64,000 bases of DNA, taken from the NCBI GenBank assembly GCA_029891385.1, contig CM057232.1:63239824-63303823 (forward strand), written 5' to 3'. A model generated the notes under the pieces. The model did not search any database, was not told where the DNA came from, and was given only the letters and a program-made list of their open reading frames with translations. Source of the stretch: Erythroxylum novogranatense. Lineage: Eukaryota; Streptophyta; Magnoliopsida; Malpighiales; Erythroxylaceae. This document shows, piece by piece, positions 47,258 through 58,368 of the stretch; the first letter of the stretch is position 1, and every line of letters begins with the position of its first letter. The position numbers and the translations under genes are program-made.

Positions 47258-48865
47258 ATTAATGCAGCATGCGCTTCAACGGAGACAACTGACGAAGCAG
47301 GTTGCAGTTATACAGATAAGAATGAAGAATGTCCAGTAGGGGGAAGATTGATTATAGGAACGTTTATTGAGTTCCTTGTTAAGACAGTAATGCGTATTAG
47401 ACCTTTATTTAATACAATGTCTATTCAAGCTGAAGGCATACTATAACATCCCGGTACCAGCGGGAAGGGTAAAATAGGAAAATATGGGTGGTTCGTGAGA
47501 GCTTAATAATGCAATTGTATGTTCAAGCATTTTGTGACATACTTGTATTGTGAAAAATGAATTTGTTGCACATGGAAATAATTGTACATGCATACATTGA
47601 CTTTTCCGGTAGATTTGGTCATACTTATAAGTGAATGTTTTGAGAATTGTAGGTTATTGATCTTGAAAATTTATTTGGAGAGTGACATTATTGATTTTAT
47701 AATTTTGGAGAATATTATGAATTTTTCTGAAATTTTTCGGAGATAAATCCAGGACTAGGAAAAATGTCGAGTGGCAGACTAACTGATAATTGGTAGTAGA
47801 ATTTATTGTGTATGGTATTGAATTTTGGACATATGGTTATAGGAGGTCTTGACAAGTGGTATTTATTGGAATTTGGGCTTGGACATGAGTAATTGAGAAT
47901 GATTTATGAGAGCTTGACACATGGCATTAGCATAGCCATGTATTGATTTTTATTAACCTAAGTATACATAGAATTGGAACTATCCTTCTTGCCACTCACG
48001 ACAACCTCTCTTCACATGTCATTTTGGAGTCTTGTTTTGGTGATTTTTCTCCTCCTCTTCGTGGCTTTCTCTCCCTCTTATTCATGTGTTGTGATTTCTT
48101 CAACTTGAAGCCTAGTTTTCATCTCTTCCTTGTCCTTTCATCTTGCTCTCGTCTTCTTACTCTTCATAAAAACCAACCCTTACCCTTGAATGATGATGAT
48201 CGATGGTGATGGGTGAAAATTAGGTCTTGCTAATTTTCTTGGAGAACTTGAAGACTTGGTGGCTAAATCAAGTAAGTATTGTGATCTATGTTCTATGTTA
48301 TGGTTATAGTACAAATTGAAGCCAGCATGATGAGATGATTGAGTGTTATTTGTGTATGTGTTTAACTTGAGCTGTTTATACTTGTGTTTTAAGTGTATAT
48401 ATTGAATCTTAACTTCATGGAAGTGTATTGATAAAGTTAGATAGCTGAATGATGTGTGAGAAGAGAGAGTGGATGAATAAATTCAGATATGCCCTGTTTT
48501 GATTGTGTCAAATGATGGGTTATGAAATGTGAGTGATATCTTGAATTGATCTAGGTAGTGAGTGAATGATTGGAAAAGAAGTGGAAGTGATGATTGAGGC
48601 ATAAGATGGATTAGATGAGTTTGCAATAGCTTGATTATTAAGTGAGTTCCAATTGTATAGTTCTAATGTTAGTATGAAGTTAGGAAATTGAATGTTGACT
48701 TTCTTGTGAAGAACTAGCTAGAATTGTGTTTTATTTAATAGTGTTTGAAGACATGAATTGGAAATAGATATTTGAGTCAACTTGAGATGTTTCTATGTAA
48801 ATTTCTCCAGGTGAATGATTGCTTGTTGAGTTTGAAGTGTTTAGTATGTAGAATTAGATGGAAAT

Positions 48866-49766
48866 TGATACGGCAACAACCTAGAATCAATGTCTAGATC
48901 ACCTCCGTTTCAATGATTGTTCCCAAACCTAAATTCAATCAATCTAACAAGACCCTTCACCCCCAAAACATCAAGGAATTGGTAACAAAGAGTATAAGAT
49001 TGTAGGAATTGAATTAACGCCACAAGTTAGAACTTACTTGATAAGTTGAATCAATCCTTAAGGTAAAACAAGCAAGAATCTCAATTCTCTCTTGAAGAAT
49101 GCTTTCTAATTTTATTGATCTCTCTAAAAACTCGTGTTCATGGCTAAAGCAAAGGTTTAAATACCCTTTGCAATGTAAACCCTAACAAAGATAACCTAAA
49201 ACCCTAAAGAAAGCCCAAAATATCAAAAGGCCTTCTTGAAACAAATCTGCCCAAGAATAAATCCCACATGGATTTGGGCTTCAAAACTAATTAAAATTGA
49301 CTAGTCCTTGTCCAAATAGGATAAGAAACCACAAAATAGAAGACTAACTTAAGAGGGCGAATTGGGCTTTTAAACTAGGCCCACAAGCTTGGTTCCTTAA
49401 AATAAAACATGCACATTACTTTTTAATGAAGCACATGCACACTTAATGCAAATCAGCCCATGAAAAGCCTAAAAGAAGTCCACATGCCCTTATAAGATAA
49501 AATAAGCCCAAGCCCATTGATTAGACTTGTGCTTGTGAAAATTGGCTAAGTGTTAGCCCTCTTGGTTTGAAGCCTCCAATGTGCACACACACTTAGGTGT
49601 CTTCCTAAGCTCTTCTCCAAGCTTGATCAACAAAACTTCTTGAAGTTCTTGTGAAACAAAAGCTTGTACATAAATCTGAAATTGTGCTTTGAGCTTGTTG
49701 GAGCGCGACCTTATAATTGGACCCATTGGCATCCTCAAGTCTCCATTGCCTTAGTGAGTTGTATCA
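48866..49766 (-). mobile_element. B4: solo LTR of family B in C1 LTR
   Basis: A full 901-base LTR, TGATACGGCA to TTGTATCA, with exact 5-bp duplication gaaat (48861-48865 and 49767-49771) and no internal sequence. That is the product of recombination between two LTRs of one insertion. The LTR-encoded frame (49553-49738) is open with GPIIRSRSNKLKAQ, though CAA is TAA near its start as in B1. Confidence 0.95.
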
Positions 49767-49951
49767 GAAATGGATTTTGATGAATGATATGCATGAGGAT
49801 TGAAAGTTAATGCAATTAGATTGATGTTGTATTGTTGTGAAGTGGTTTGATGTTAAAAGAAATGAATTTGAGATGAATATAGGTATATTGGATGATAGAA
49901 TAGGTGTTGGAAGCTTGAAAGAAGTTTTAGAGAATGAAGGGGGGGCGTATG

Positions 49952-50117
49952 TCCATTAAACTGACGTGGGAGTCCGTTAAACGGACTGTCTATGGTGGAA
50001 AAACACCCTGGGGGCAGTGTGTATCTGTTAAACGGACATGGGAGTCCGTTTAACGGACCTTCTCGGGTGAAATGGGGTTGTTTTGTCGATTCATGTCCGC
50101 TTAACGGACAGTCACGG
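49952..50117 (+). promoter_or_regulatory. Cluster of GTCCGTTAAACGGAC-like palindromes in C1 LTR
   Basis: Five imperfect palindromes: TGTCCATTAAACTGAC (49952), GTCCGTTAAACGGAC (about 49973), CTGTTAAACGGAC (about 50026), GTCCGTTTAACGGAC (about 50043) and GTCCGCTTAACGGAC (about 50095). Each holds CCGTT and AACGG facing each other. AACGG is the core of plant MSA elements bound by three-repeat MYB factors. Binding is inference. The block lies just left of the duplication breakpoint at 50159, so only C1 has it. Confidence 0.55.
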
Positions 50118-52235
50118 GACAACTTGGGAAATCGTGCTTTTTGACACTTTTAGGGGCCGAATTTCACTTTAAGATTTCTAATAAGAGTTGTAGATCTAGA
50201 TGTCTTCGTTCTAATGGAACAAAAATGAAAGGAATCTGAGTTTTATAGAAAGAGTGATAGAATTCACGCCAAACTAGATTCCACTGGAAATCAATCATAA
50301 ACTCGGTTGCTTCTTTTGATCATAATTCCTTCTATAGAGCTCCAAATGACTTGATTCTTGTGGCAATGGATTCCTAACACCTTTTCCTATATCTCCACCA
50401 AAATATGTATTAATTGGAGTTAAATGGAAAGATATTGATCAAATGCAATTGTGAGAGTCTATTGGAACATTGTCAACGGGAGTAGTTTGACTGAACAGAG
50501 TTCAATGTTTTGCTTATATATAAAGCTATAAGATTCCAAATGAGATGATTCTTTCTTTGTAGTAAAGTTAAGATATAGGGCTACAAATTATATGCAGAAT
50601 TTCAATTGTGATTCAATTTCTAGGATGATCAAATGCTAGATGGAATTGGGTTTAGTACACTTTAAACAGTATATCAATATTTGAGGTATATCTCCCAATC
50701 TACTAAGCCAAAGTGAGCGATTTTAGGGTTAATAAAATCGTAAGGCATAGAGGAACAATTTTCTATAAGAGAGTGTGATCAAATTATGTTATCTTCATTT
50801 ACCAATGTTAGTACGAATCATAGACCCGAAAGTATGATTTAGAAAAAGATGAGTTTTGTTTTGAGAATGGCTTTACAAAGAAAGTGGTGGAATGATACCC
50901 GGAATTGTCATGCATGTATTGTACATCTTTCCTTCCATTCATGCACATTATTAAACATCGATACTTGTGCAAATTGTGATACATATATGTGTGTTATTTG
51001 GTTATATAGGAGCGATTGGAACGTCAACCCACAGACGTTGTCGGACCTTTCAGGCACTAGTTTTGAGAGCAGTGGTGAGCAACCTAGATGGAATGCTCAA
51101 TTATTATATGAGTATTGTGGTGATAATGGTGGGAATTGTGGTTGTATATGTTGGGAGATTTGACAAAGACGTGTTAATTGGCTGTGAATCGATGCACTCT
51201 GTGAATTGCTTGTTTCTGATATTTGAGAAATATTTGTTTTGATGTGACAATTGGGATATATGAATTGATTGTGGCATGGTATTGTCAAATTGAGCCCTAT
51301 GTGCCTCATATTGTGATGAAGTCTGTTCCATGCATTCCATTCATGAAATGCATAATCAGATAATAACAGTTGGACCTGAGTAGCCACCGCTAGAGCTTAA
51401 AGGTCGACGAGTGAAAACGAGCCTTGAGCTCGAAAGTGAATCAGAGCCATTGGCTCAGCGATTAATGAGCCCAGTATCTAAATAGATACGGGAAAATTTA
51501 GGCACTTGGTCTCAACAACATAATAATTGGAAAAAGGGTCTCATGAACATTTCATATGCATGTTATTAAGTGTGTTTGATGGGTTGAAAGGCAAGCTGAC
51601 TTATGCATTCATAAAATTATGAGATTGATGTGAGATGCAAGTTTGTGCTCTGAATGATATGTAAAGTGATTGTGATCTGTTTGAATACCACCATGTGGTA
51701 CTTCTGAATATACAATTATATATCTGTGAATCACTTGAGTGTTGCATGAATTGGGTGCACCATCGATGATGGTTTCTCATTGAGTTCGCAAACTCACCCA
51801 AAATTGCAACATATTTTTCAGGACCGAGAGACGAAGTTAGATTCTGAGTGGCTCCACTACTAGTGTAGATTGAGTTGGAAAAGTGAAGCCATTACTCAAA
51901 GGTCGGTCAGCTGAGAATCTTTTTGGAGTGACTTAGTTAGACTGTAATTATTTTCTTCTTTTGTGTAGTACTTTTGTACTAAGCTTTGGGATTGTACTTG
52001 TGGTAAGGGATGAAACACAGTGTAGACCTTTGATTTTGAGGAATGAAATGAGAAAAATGGAAGTTTTAACAATAATGTGATTTTCATATAATGCTTCATG
52101 AGTAATGAATATTATGATGCCATAGGAAGTGACTGTAGTGAATGAACGTAGCGTGCTCTTATCATGGGGTATGTATCGAAATGACCTTCGAGCATCCCGA
52201 TGTGTACTCTGTGGCGAGGGAGCATTACATTTAGT

Positions 52236-52251
52236 TGGTATCAGAGCATGG
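52236..52251 (+). other. Primer-binding site of C1
   Basis: TGGTATCAGAGCATGG, initiator Met-tRNA type, seven bases after the LTR end. Confidence 0.9.
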
Positions 52252-52301
52252 TTGGCATCTGTTGGGACATATAGGATATTAGGCATGAACTAAAGTGAGA
52301 A

Positions 52302-54328
52302 ATGCAGAAAATGATGGAAGTTATTGTGTGTTATATGTCATCCGCTCTAGGTGATCGAGTAGATCAACCAGCTGACCTTGAATCGGTAGGAGCCAGTAGA
52401 GAGTCCTCGGTGCCTCAATCAGAGGAGATGCCTCCTAGAGTTCCCGAGAGAAGGGAAAGGAGGTATGATAGGCTACGAAAGAAGGGAGCGATGGACTTGT
52501 ACGGCAACACAGACCCTGCAGAGGCTAAGGGATGGTTAGAGAGGACCGAAAGGGTCTTTGACCAGATGGACTGCGAGCCTGATGAAAGGTTCGACTACGC
52601 AGTGTCTTTATTGCAAGGCCCAGCATATCAATGGTGGAAGACTGTCCCTGTGCAAGTACCACCGTGCCTTGCCGATTGAAGTGGGCAGATTTTCTGAGGG
52701 TCTTCAGAGACAATTACATGCCCAAGATTTATCTGGACATGAAGATGCAGGAGTTTCTAGAATTGAAGCAAGGTAGGTTGTCAGTGGCTAATTATGAAGT
52801 GCGGTTCAATGAATTGATGGGATATGCCACTGCTTTGATCCCTACAGAAACAGACAAGTGTAGGAGATTTGAAAATGGATTGAACATGGAGATCAGAACT
52901 AGGTTGGTGAGGACGGATATGGGAACATTTATTGAGTTGAGAGCTGCTGCGGTCAGAATTGAACAGTTGATGAGGGAGAAGCGAGTTGAGACTGGGCAAT
53001 AGTCCCGAGGAAAGAGGCCAAGTGAGGCTCAGGGTAGTTTGGTAGGGGCTACAGTAAGCGCCAGTACAGAACTTTTAGAGCCTCAGGTGGATCCAGGCAG
53101 ATAGGGTTTGGACAGAGGGGCAAATTTACACAGATTGGTAGTGGAAGAGGGACAGGACAGAATCAGCCTCCAGTTTGTGAATATTGTGGGAAGAGGCACA
53201 GTGGTGAGTGCTGGAGATTGACTGGAGCTTGCCTCAAATGCGATTCCATGGACCACCAGGTCAGGGATTGCCCAGCTACTTTAGGGGCACAGTTTGTTGT
53301 CAGCGGTCGATTAGGATCAGGAAGTGCTATGACAGTTCAACAGAGTAGAGGGGGTGGACCTGGACAGAGAGGCCGAGGTAGATTCAAAGGAAGAGCTGGA
53401 GGTTCTTCCATGAGGACTGAGGGACGGGGCAGCCAACCACAGTCCCAGGCCCGGGTCTATGCCATGACAAGGTAGGAGGCCCAAGACTCTCCAGACGTGG
53501 TAGCAGGTGTGCTTCTCGTTTATGATTTGGAAGCATTTGCACTGCTAGATCCAAGATCCACACACTCCTTTATCGCACCGCATTTGGCATGTAGACTGCA
53601 TTGTGATAGGGAGTCTTTACAGTATGGGTTAGAGGTGAGTATGCTATTAGGCAGTACTACAGTGATAGGAGACGTGTGTAAGGGGTGTTTGATTAGGATT
53701 GATCAAGCAGAATTGGAAGCAAACTTGATAATATTGCAATTGAGGGAAATAGATGTAATTCTAGGCATGGATTGGCTCACTGCTCATAGGGCTATCATGA
53801 ACTGTTATACTAAGGAGGTAATTCTGGAGTCTCCGGGTTAACCAAGAGCTGTATTCAGAGGAGTTAGTCAAGCAGTGTCAGCTAGGATGATCTCTTTTGT
53901 GAGCACGTTAAGGTTGTTGCGGGGAGGATGTGAGGCTTATCTAGCCCACATCATTGATACTAGAGCTGATCAGAGTGTGCAAGACATCCCGGTGGCGAGA
54001 GAGTTTTTGGATGTGTTTCCTGAAGAGTTACCTGGTTTACCACCAGATCGGAAAATAGAGTTCTCAATAGATCTAGTTCCAGGTGCTACGCCTATATTTA
54101 TTCCTCCATATAGGATGACACCTATGGAACTGAAAGAGCTGAAGACTCAGCTTCAAGAGTTGCTAGAAAAGGGCTTCATAAGGCCTAGTGTTTCACCTTG
54201 GGAGCTCCAAAGGTTTTTGTGAAGAAGAAGGATGGGACTTATGGTTATGCATCAATTATAGGCAACCAAATCGGGTGACAAGTGAAGAATAAGTACCGTT
54301 GCCTAGAATTGACGATTTGCTTGATCGA
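52302..54328 (+). pseudogene. C1 gag, protease and start of RT, Tekay-like
   Basis: Gag begins near 52302 (MQKMMEVIVCYMSSALGDRV), with core GNTDPAEAKGWLERTERVF and YQWWKTVP. Two zinc knuckles (CEYCGKRHSGECW and CLKCDSMDHQVRDC, 53176-53275), protease (ALLDPRSTHSFIAP, 53527; Arg where Gly is expected) with VILGMDWL (53757), and RT start ([39 protein letters not shown]). Defects: an insertion/deletion near 52655-52680, stop at 53000 after VETGQ, TAG at 53476, stop after ILESPG, and three small indels at 54200-54290. Interrupted by element E at 54329. Stop after VETGQ and DPRS are shared with C2, so they predate the duplication. Confidence 0.88.
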
Positions 54329-54635
54329 TGATGTGAGCAAAGGCATGGATGACGATGTGCATGAAGGTGGTGGCGTGCATGGTGAAGGCGTGCATGGAGG
54401 TTTGGACTTGAAGAAGAGCTTGCGTGATCAAGGCCAAGGAGGAGATCTGTCCATACCAATCGGGCCAATGACTAGGGCGCGGGCTAAGAGGATCAAAGAG
54501 GCTTTGTATGCGCATGTGGGCTCATTTATGGAAGACATGCAGCATGCTAATCCTATAGGAGGAGAGTTATTTGGGTCACAGCTCAAATGGATCCACTTAA
54601 CTCAAGTCTTTGGGTCAGATATGCATGTGGCTTGA
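54329..54635 (+). CDS. LTR-encoded C-terminal extension of the family E polyprotein
   Basis: An open stretch of about 100 codons from the LTR start: GMDDDVHEGGGVHGEGVHGG, then LSIPIGPMTRARAKRIKEAL, HVGSFMED, ending SDMHVA-stop. The same frame is intact in the solo LTR (to 62733). The PIGPMTRARAK block lines up with [11 protein letters not shown] of family B. Its in-frame link to integrase cannot be checked because the 3' end of E is not here. Confidence 0.6.
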
Positions 54636-55169
54636 GGACTTGCATGAATGGGCTGTTTTAATTCACTTGAGCCCAACTTATGTGGACTTAAGTGATCAGC
54701 AAAGGCACACCCATCAGACCAGACATGGGGGCATTTTAATTAGCTTTCTTGTATTATTAGCCCAACTCATTAGTCACTTAAAACCTAGTATTTATAGACT
54801 TGTTTTAGGTCAGATTGGGGGAGACTGATTCAGATTATTGTGTGCAGCCACTGGCTTCCAACTTGAGAGAAAACAAACCTTCTCTTGTTCTTGTTACCTT
54901 AAGAACTTATTTCACTTATCAATTGCTTTCCCAATTGTGGCGTGTTTGAGTTCTTTCTTTGAATTCGATTCTGTAGGGATTGATTTCATACCTATCTTAG
55001 TTAGTTTTGCTTGTCAATTTTCGAATTCAAGTCTGTTCTTCCTTGTTCTTCATAACCGACGCAAGTTCTTCCAACAATTCAATCATTCCAGCCATACCCA
55101 GAGCTTGGATTTATTCCTTATACAAGATCAACGCAAATTCCTCTTCAATCCTTCCGTTGGTGCGTGTTA
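54329..55169 (+). repeat. 5' LTR of element E
   Basis: 841 bases, TGATGTGAGC to GGTGCGTGTTA; the solo copy at 62427-63294 is 868 bases and nearly identical apart from a 27-base indel near 54756. TATA-like TATTTATA lies at 54789-54796. The left end carries an open frame to 54635 (DLSIPIGPMTRARAKRIKEA), the counterpart of the family B LTR extension. It ends in TA rather than CA. Confidence 0.88.
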
Positions 55170-55171
55170 TT

Positions 55172-55188
55172 TGGTATCAGAGCCTTGG
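55172..55188 (+). other. Primer-binding site of element E
   Basis: TGGTATCAGAGCCTTGG, initiator Met-tRNA type, two bases after the LTR. Confidence 0.9.
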
Positions 55189-55217
55189 CGGGAGGTAAAT
55201 TCTAATTTGTCTCTCTT

Positions 55218-55630
55218 GGGTTCTTGTCGTTCTTGTGCTGGATCTTGTTGTGTTCTTGAGAAATCTGGGTTCTTGTCGTTCTTGTGCTGGATTTTGTTGT
55301 GTTCTTGAGAAATCTGGGTTCTTGTCGTTCTTGTGCTGGATCTTGTTGTGTTCTTGAGAAATCTTGGTTCTTGTCGTTCTTGTGCTGGATTTTGTTGTGT
55401 TCTTGAGAAATCTGGGTTCTTGTTGTTCTTGTGCTGCATCTTGTTGTGTTCTTGAGAAATCTGGGTTCTTGTCGTTCTTGTGCTGGATCTTGTTGTGTTC
55501 TTGTTCTTGAGAAATCTGGGTTCTTGTCGTTCTTGTGCTGGATCTTGTTGTGTTCTTGTTCTTGAGAAACCTGGGTTCTTGTCGTTCTTATGCTGGACCT
55601 TGTTGTGTTCTTGTTCTTGAGAAATCTTTT
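55218..55630. repeat. 49-55 bp minisatellite in the E leader, about eight copies
   Basis: Units GGGTTCTTGTCGTTCTTGTG followed by CTGGATCTTGTTGT and GTTCTTGAGAAATCT. The first five units are 49 bases; the last three carry an extra GTTCTT and are 55 bases. Few mismatches, so recent expansion. Antisense frames over it give a repeated peptide but have no other gene features. Confidence 0.93.
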
Positions 55631-56335
55631 CATTCAGCGTCAACTACACAACCCATCCAAAATTTTTCGGTTAGGGATTCATCTAATTCTCTTGAAACTC
55701 TGTGCTTGATTACCTTCTCCCAAAACAGGAGGTAAAAAAAAGTAAAAAAAAAAAGGCCTACTTAAAATTTTCTTCTTTCCTTTGATTTAGCTCACTGAAT
55801 TGAGTAGCACTAGTCTTAACATACCAGTTTCAAAATTTTGGGAATTTCCATCTGATTCCATTGTTCTAGCCTTATTTCGTGTTCTTTGAATTCCAATTGT
55901 TCCAAAAATTGTCTTCTTTGATCTTGGTATTACTTGTTTCGAATTTGTCTTTCTTATTCTTCATTTTGTTTGAGTTCATTCTGTCCTAGCATTGTTTCCT
56001 GTTTCCTTCCTTGTGTCTCGAATTGGTTGACATTCAGCAATCTTGCTTGGAGGATCTCGGTTTTTCCTTGATTGGGGTTTTCAGATATTGAACCACATTC
56101 CATGATTTGGGAATTGAATTTGGTTTGAGGAATTATAGTTCTACTTTGTAACTTGGATTTCAGAGAAATTAAGTGGTAAAAGGCAAGAGTGTGAGTGCAT
56201 TTGAGGGTGTCATTGCCGTGACATTAAACACGAGAGAGAGAGAACATCTTTTGAGTGAAACACGTGAAGGAGTATTGTGAGTTGGATTTTTTTTCTTGCA
56301 CTAACGTTGTTTTGCAGGTATATTATTTCCTCACA

Positions 56336-58368
56336 ATGTCACAGGAAGGAGGTAATAATGGTAGCAGTGGTAGCAACGGAGGTATTAATGCGAATCAAAC
56401 CGGAGAAATCAATGTTCTTACCATGAGAGCAATGCAACAACAGTTTGAGCGGTTCAACTTGGCATTTGCTGAGATGAGGGAGGAGATAGCTGAACTCCGA
56501 CAAGAGAGGCGTGAGGAGCCTCAAGGGAGACGTGGTGCTAGGCACCAACACCCTCCACCACCATTTCGGAGACCACCACCACAATATGACCATGTGGACG
56601 ACGGAATTGAGGAGGAGGAGGAGGAAGAGTTTGACCACAGACCTAGGAGGGCACAGCTCGAGCTGAGCCATTAAACCGGCTAGATGGAGATATCAAGTCC
56701 ATCAAAATGCAAATTCCTACCTTCAAGGGGAGGAATGACGCCGAGGCTTACCTAGAATGGGAGAGGAAGGTGGACTTAATTTTTGAGTGCCATAACTTCT
56801 CCGAGCACAAGAAGGTAAAGCTAGCTGCAGTGGAGTTTTCTGATTATGCATTGATTTGGTGGGACCAGTTGATGACTTCCAGGAGGAGGAATGGAGAGAG
56901 GGCTATCTCTACTTGGGCAGCCATGAAAGCTCGCATGAGGAAGAGGTTTGTGCCTTCTTACTATTATAGGGAGATGCACCAAAAATTGCAGAGACTCACT
57001 CAAGGGTCTAGATCAGTGGAGGATTACCACAAAGAGATGGAGATAACCATGATCCGAGCCAACATAGAAGAGGACGCAGAGGCGACTATGGCACGGTTTT
57101 TGAGTGGCTTGAACCGAGAGATAGCCAATGTGGTGGAGTTGCAGCACTATGTGGAGATTGAGGACATGGTGAACATGGCCATGAAAGTGGAAAGGCAACT
57201 CAAGAGTAGAGTGGCAGCAAGGAGTGGATTGGTATTTAGTCCATCATGGGGTTCGAAATGGCCCAAGAGAGAGGAGAAGTTGAAAGACAAAGGGCCGGAC
57301 CTCAAGGAGACACCCAAAAAGCCAAATGTGGGGTCTGACCAAAAAGGTACACCTAATTCTCATGCCTCATCTAGCAAACAATCTAGTATTAAATGCTTTA
57401 GGTGTTTGGGCAATGGACATATTGCATCACAATGCCCTAATAAAAAGGCTATGTTTATGCGGGATAATGGGGTAATTAATTCTGAGGATAGTGATTGTGA
57501 TAATGATGTGTTGCCTTGTTATAATGCTTGTGATGATGATGATGATTGTGTAGAGAGGGCTGTCACAGGGGAAGTGCTTGTTGTTAGGCGTGTTTTGAGT
57601 GTTAGGGCCAAAGATGCAGCTCTTGATCAGAGGGAGAATTTGTTTCACACGAGGTGTTTGGTGGGTGGAAAGGTTTGTAATCTGATCATTGATGGGGGTA
57701 GTTGCACTAATGTAGCTAGTGTCACCATGGTTGAGAAACTGGGGTTACCTTATAGGAAACATCCTAACCTTACAAGCTACAAATGGTTTAATGATAGTGC
57801 TGATGTGAAAGTGACAAAGCAGGTGTTGGTGTCATTTTCAGTAGGTAGATATGAGGATGAGGTGTTGTGTGATGTAGTACCTATGGAGGCTGGTCATATG
57901 TTGCTTGGGAGACCTTGGCAGTTTGATAGAAGGGTAGCACATGATGGATATACCAATAGGTATTCGTTTAAGTTTAAGGGTAGGAACTTCACTCTTGTAC
58001 CCTTATCACCTCATGAATTGTACCTGGACCTGTTGAAAGCAAGTAAATGTGAGGAGGGTTTGGGTAGTGAGCTCAAAAGAAAAGATGAGAGAAAAGAAGC
58101 CCAAAAGCAAATTTAGAGTGGCCCAAAGGTGAGTGACTGCACAGGAGAGGAAAAGAAGGTGGGATGTGCAGGAGAGAAGAACTCAGGTAGAGAAAGGAAG
58201 AGTGAGCCAAGAGAGAAGAAGGTGAGTTTGTTTGTGAGAGAGAAAGATTTGAGGAGAGCTAGTGGAGCGAAGAGAACACTATTGTTGCTTAGGCATAGGG
58301 AGTGCTTGATGACTGACACTGACCCTCTTGCTTCCTTGCCTAGTGTCTTTAGTTCTCTTTTGCAGGAA
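56336..58368 (+). pseudogene. Element E gag and protease, CRM-like
   Basis: Starts MSQEGGNNGSSGSNGGINAN at 56336, with LTMRAMQQQFERFNLAF, a Pro-rich stretch and an acidic run, then a frame change near 56670. The main frame (from 56707, MQIPTFKGRNDAEAYLEWER) holds the gag core (HNFSEHKKVKLAAVEF, LIWWDQL), zinc knuckle CFRCLGNGHIASQCP (57394) and protease LIIDGGSCTNVAS (57681) with LLGRPWQFDRR. A stop at 58114 is followed by the charged spacer to SSLLQEF at 58371, the usual start of the RT region, where the joint to C LTR falls. Confidence 0.87.

Larger units (their letters stand above)
40773..47441 (+). mobile_element. SIRE-like Ty1/copia element, 5'-truncated
   Basis: Gag, zinc knuckle, coiled-coil region, protease remains, integrase, RT, RNase H and an extra ORF downstream of pol, the layout of plant Sireviruses. 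The 5' LTR, primer site and first part of gag are missing, replaced by Athila gag. A purine tract at about 47338-47347 (TAGGGGGAAG) may be the polypurine tract; a 3' LTR is not seen because element C begins at 47442. Confidence 0.82.
47442..52229 (+). repeat. 5' LTR of Tekay-like element C1, interrupted by solo LTR B4
   Basis: It starts TATAACATCCCGG (the usual start would be TGTAACATCC, so one base is mutated) and ends AGCATTACA seven bases from the primer site. Without B4 and its duplication it is about 3.88 kb, within the range of Tekay-type LTRs. No gene. Its part from 50159 on is repeated at 58366-60436. Confidence 0.83.
50159..58365 (+). repeat. First unit of an 8.2-kb tandem duplication
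   Basis: The block from 50159 (C LTR) to 58365 (end of E protease) is followed at 58366 by a second copy starting again at the same LTR position. C LTR end, primer site, gag, protease, RT start and E LTR all recur at an offset of 8207 bases with about 99% identity by eye. GAATTT is shared at both joints. Confidence 0.9.
54329..58368 (+). mobile_element. Element E, left part (5' LTR, leader, gag, protease), CRM-like
   Basis: Inserted in C1 RT at the codons for DDLLDQ. It consists of 5' LTR, primer site, leader with a minisatellite, gag and protease, and ends abruptly at 58366-58371 where C LTR sequence begins again. RT to 3' LTR are missing. Gag and protease are clearly related to family B (same DGGS site and IASQCPNK knuckle). 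Confidence 0.88.

Noticed and set aside
51097..51387. Minus-strand frames in C LTR repeated at 59311-59547
   Set aside because: Their recurrence is due to the tandem duplication, not conservation, and no domain is recognisable.
55218..55630. Possible CRISPR-like array
   Set aside because: Units are directly tandem with no unique spacers, and the genome is a plant.
55167..55643. Minus-strand frames encoding a repeated EQEHNKIQHKNDKNP-type peptide
   Set aside because: They are the antisense of the minisatellite in the E leader; no start context, domain or conservation beyond the repeat.
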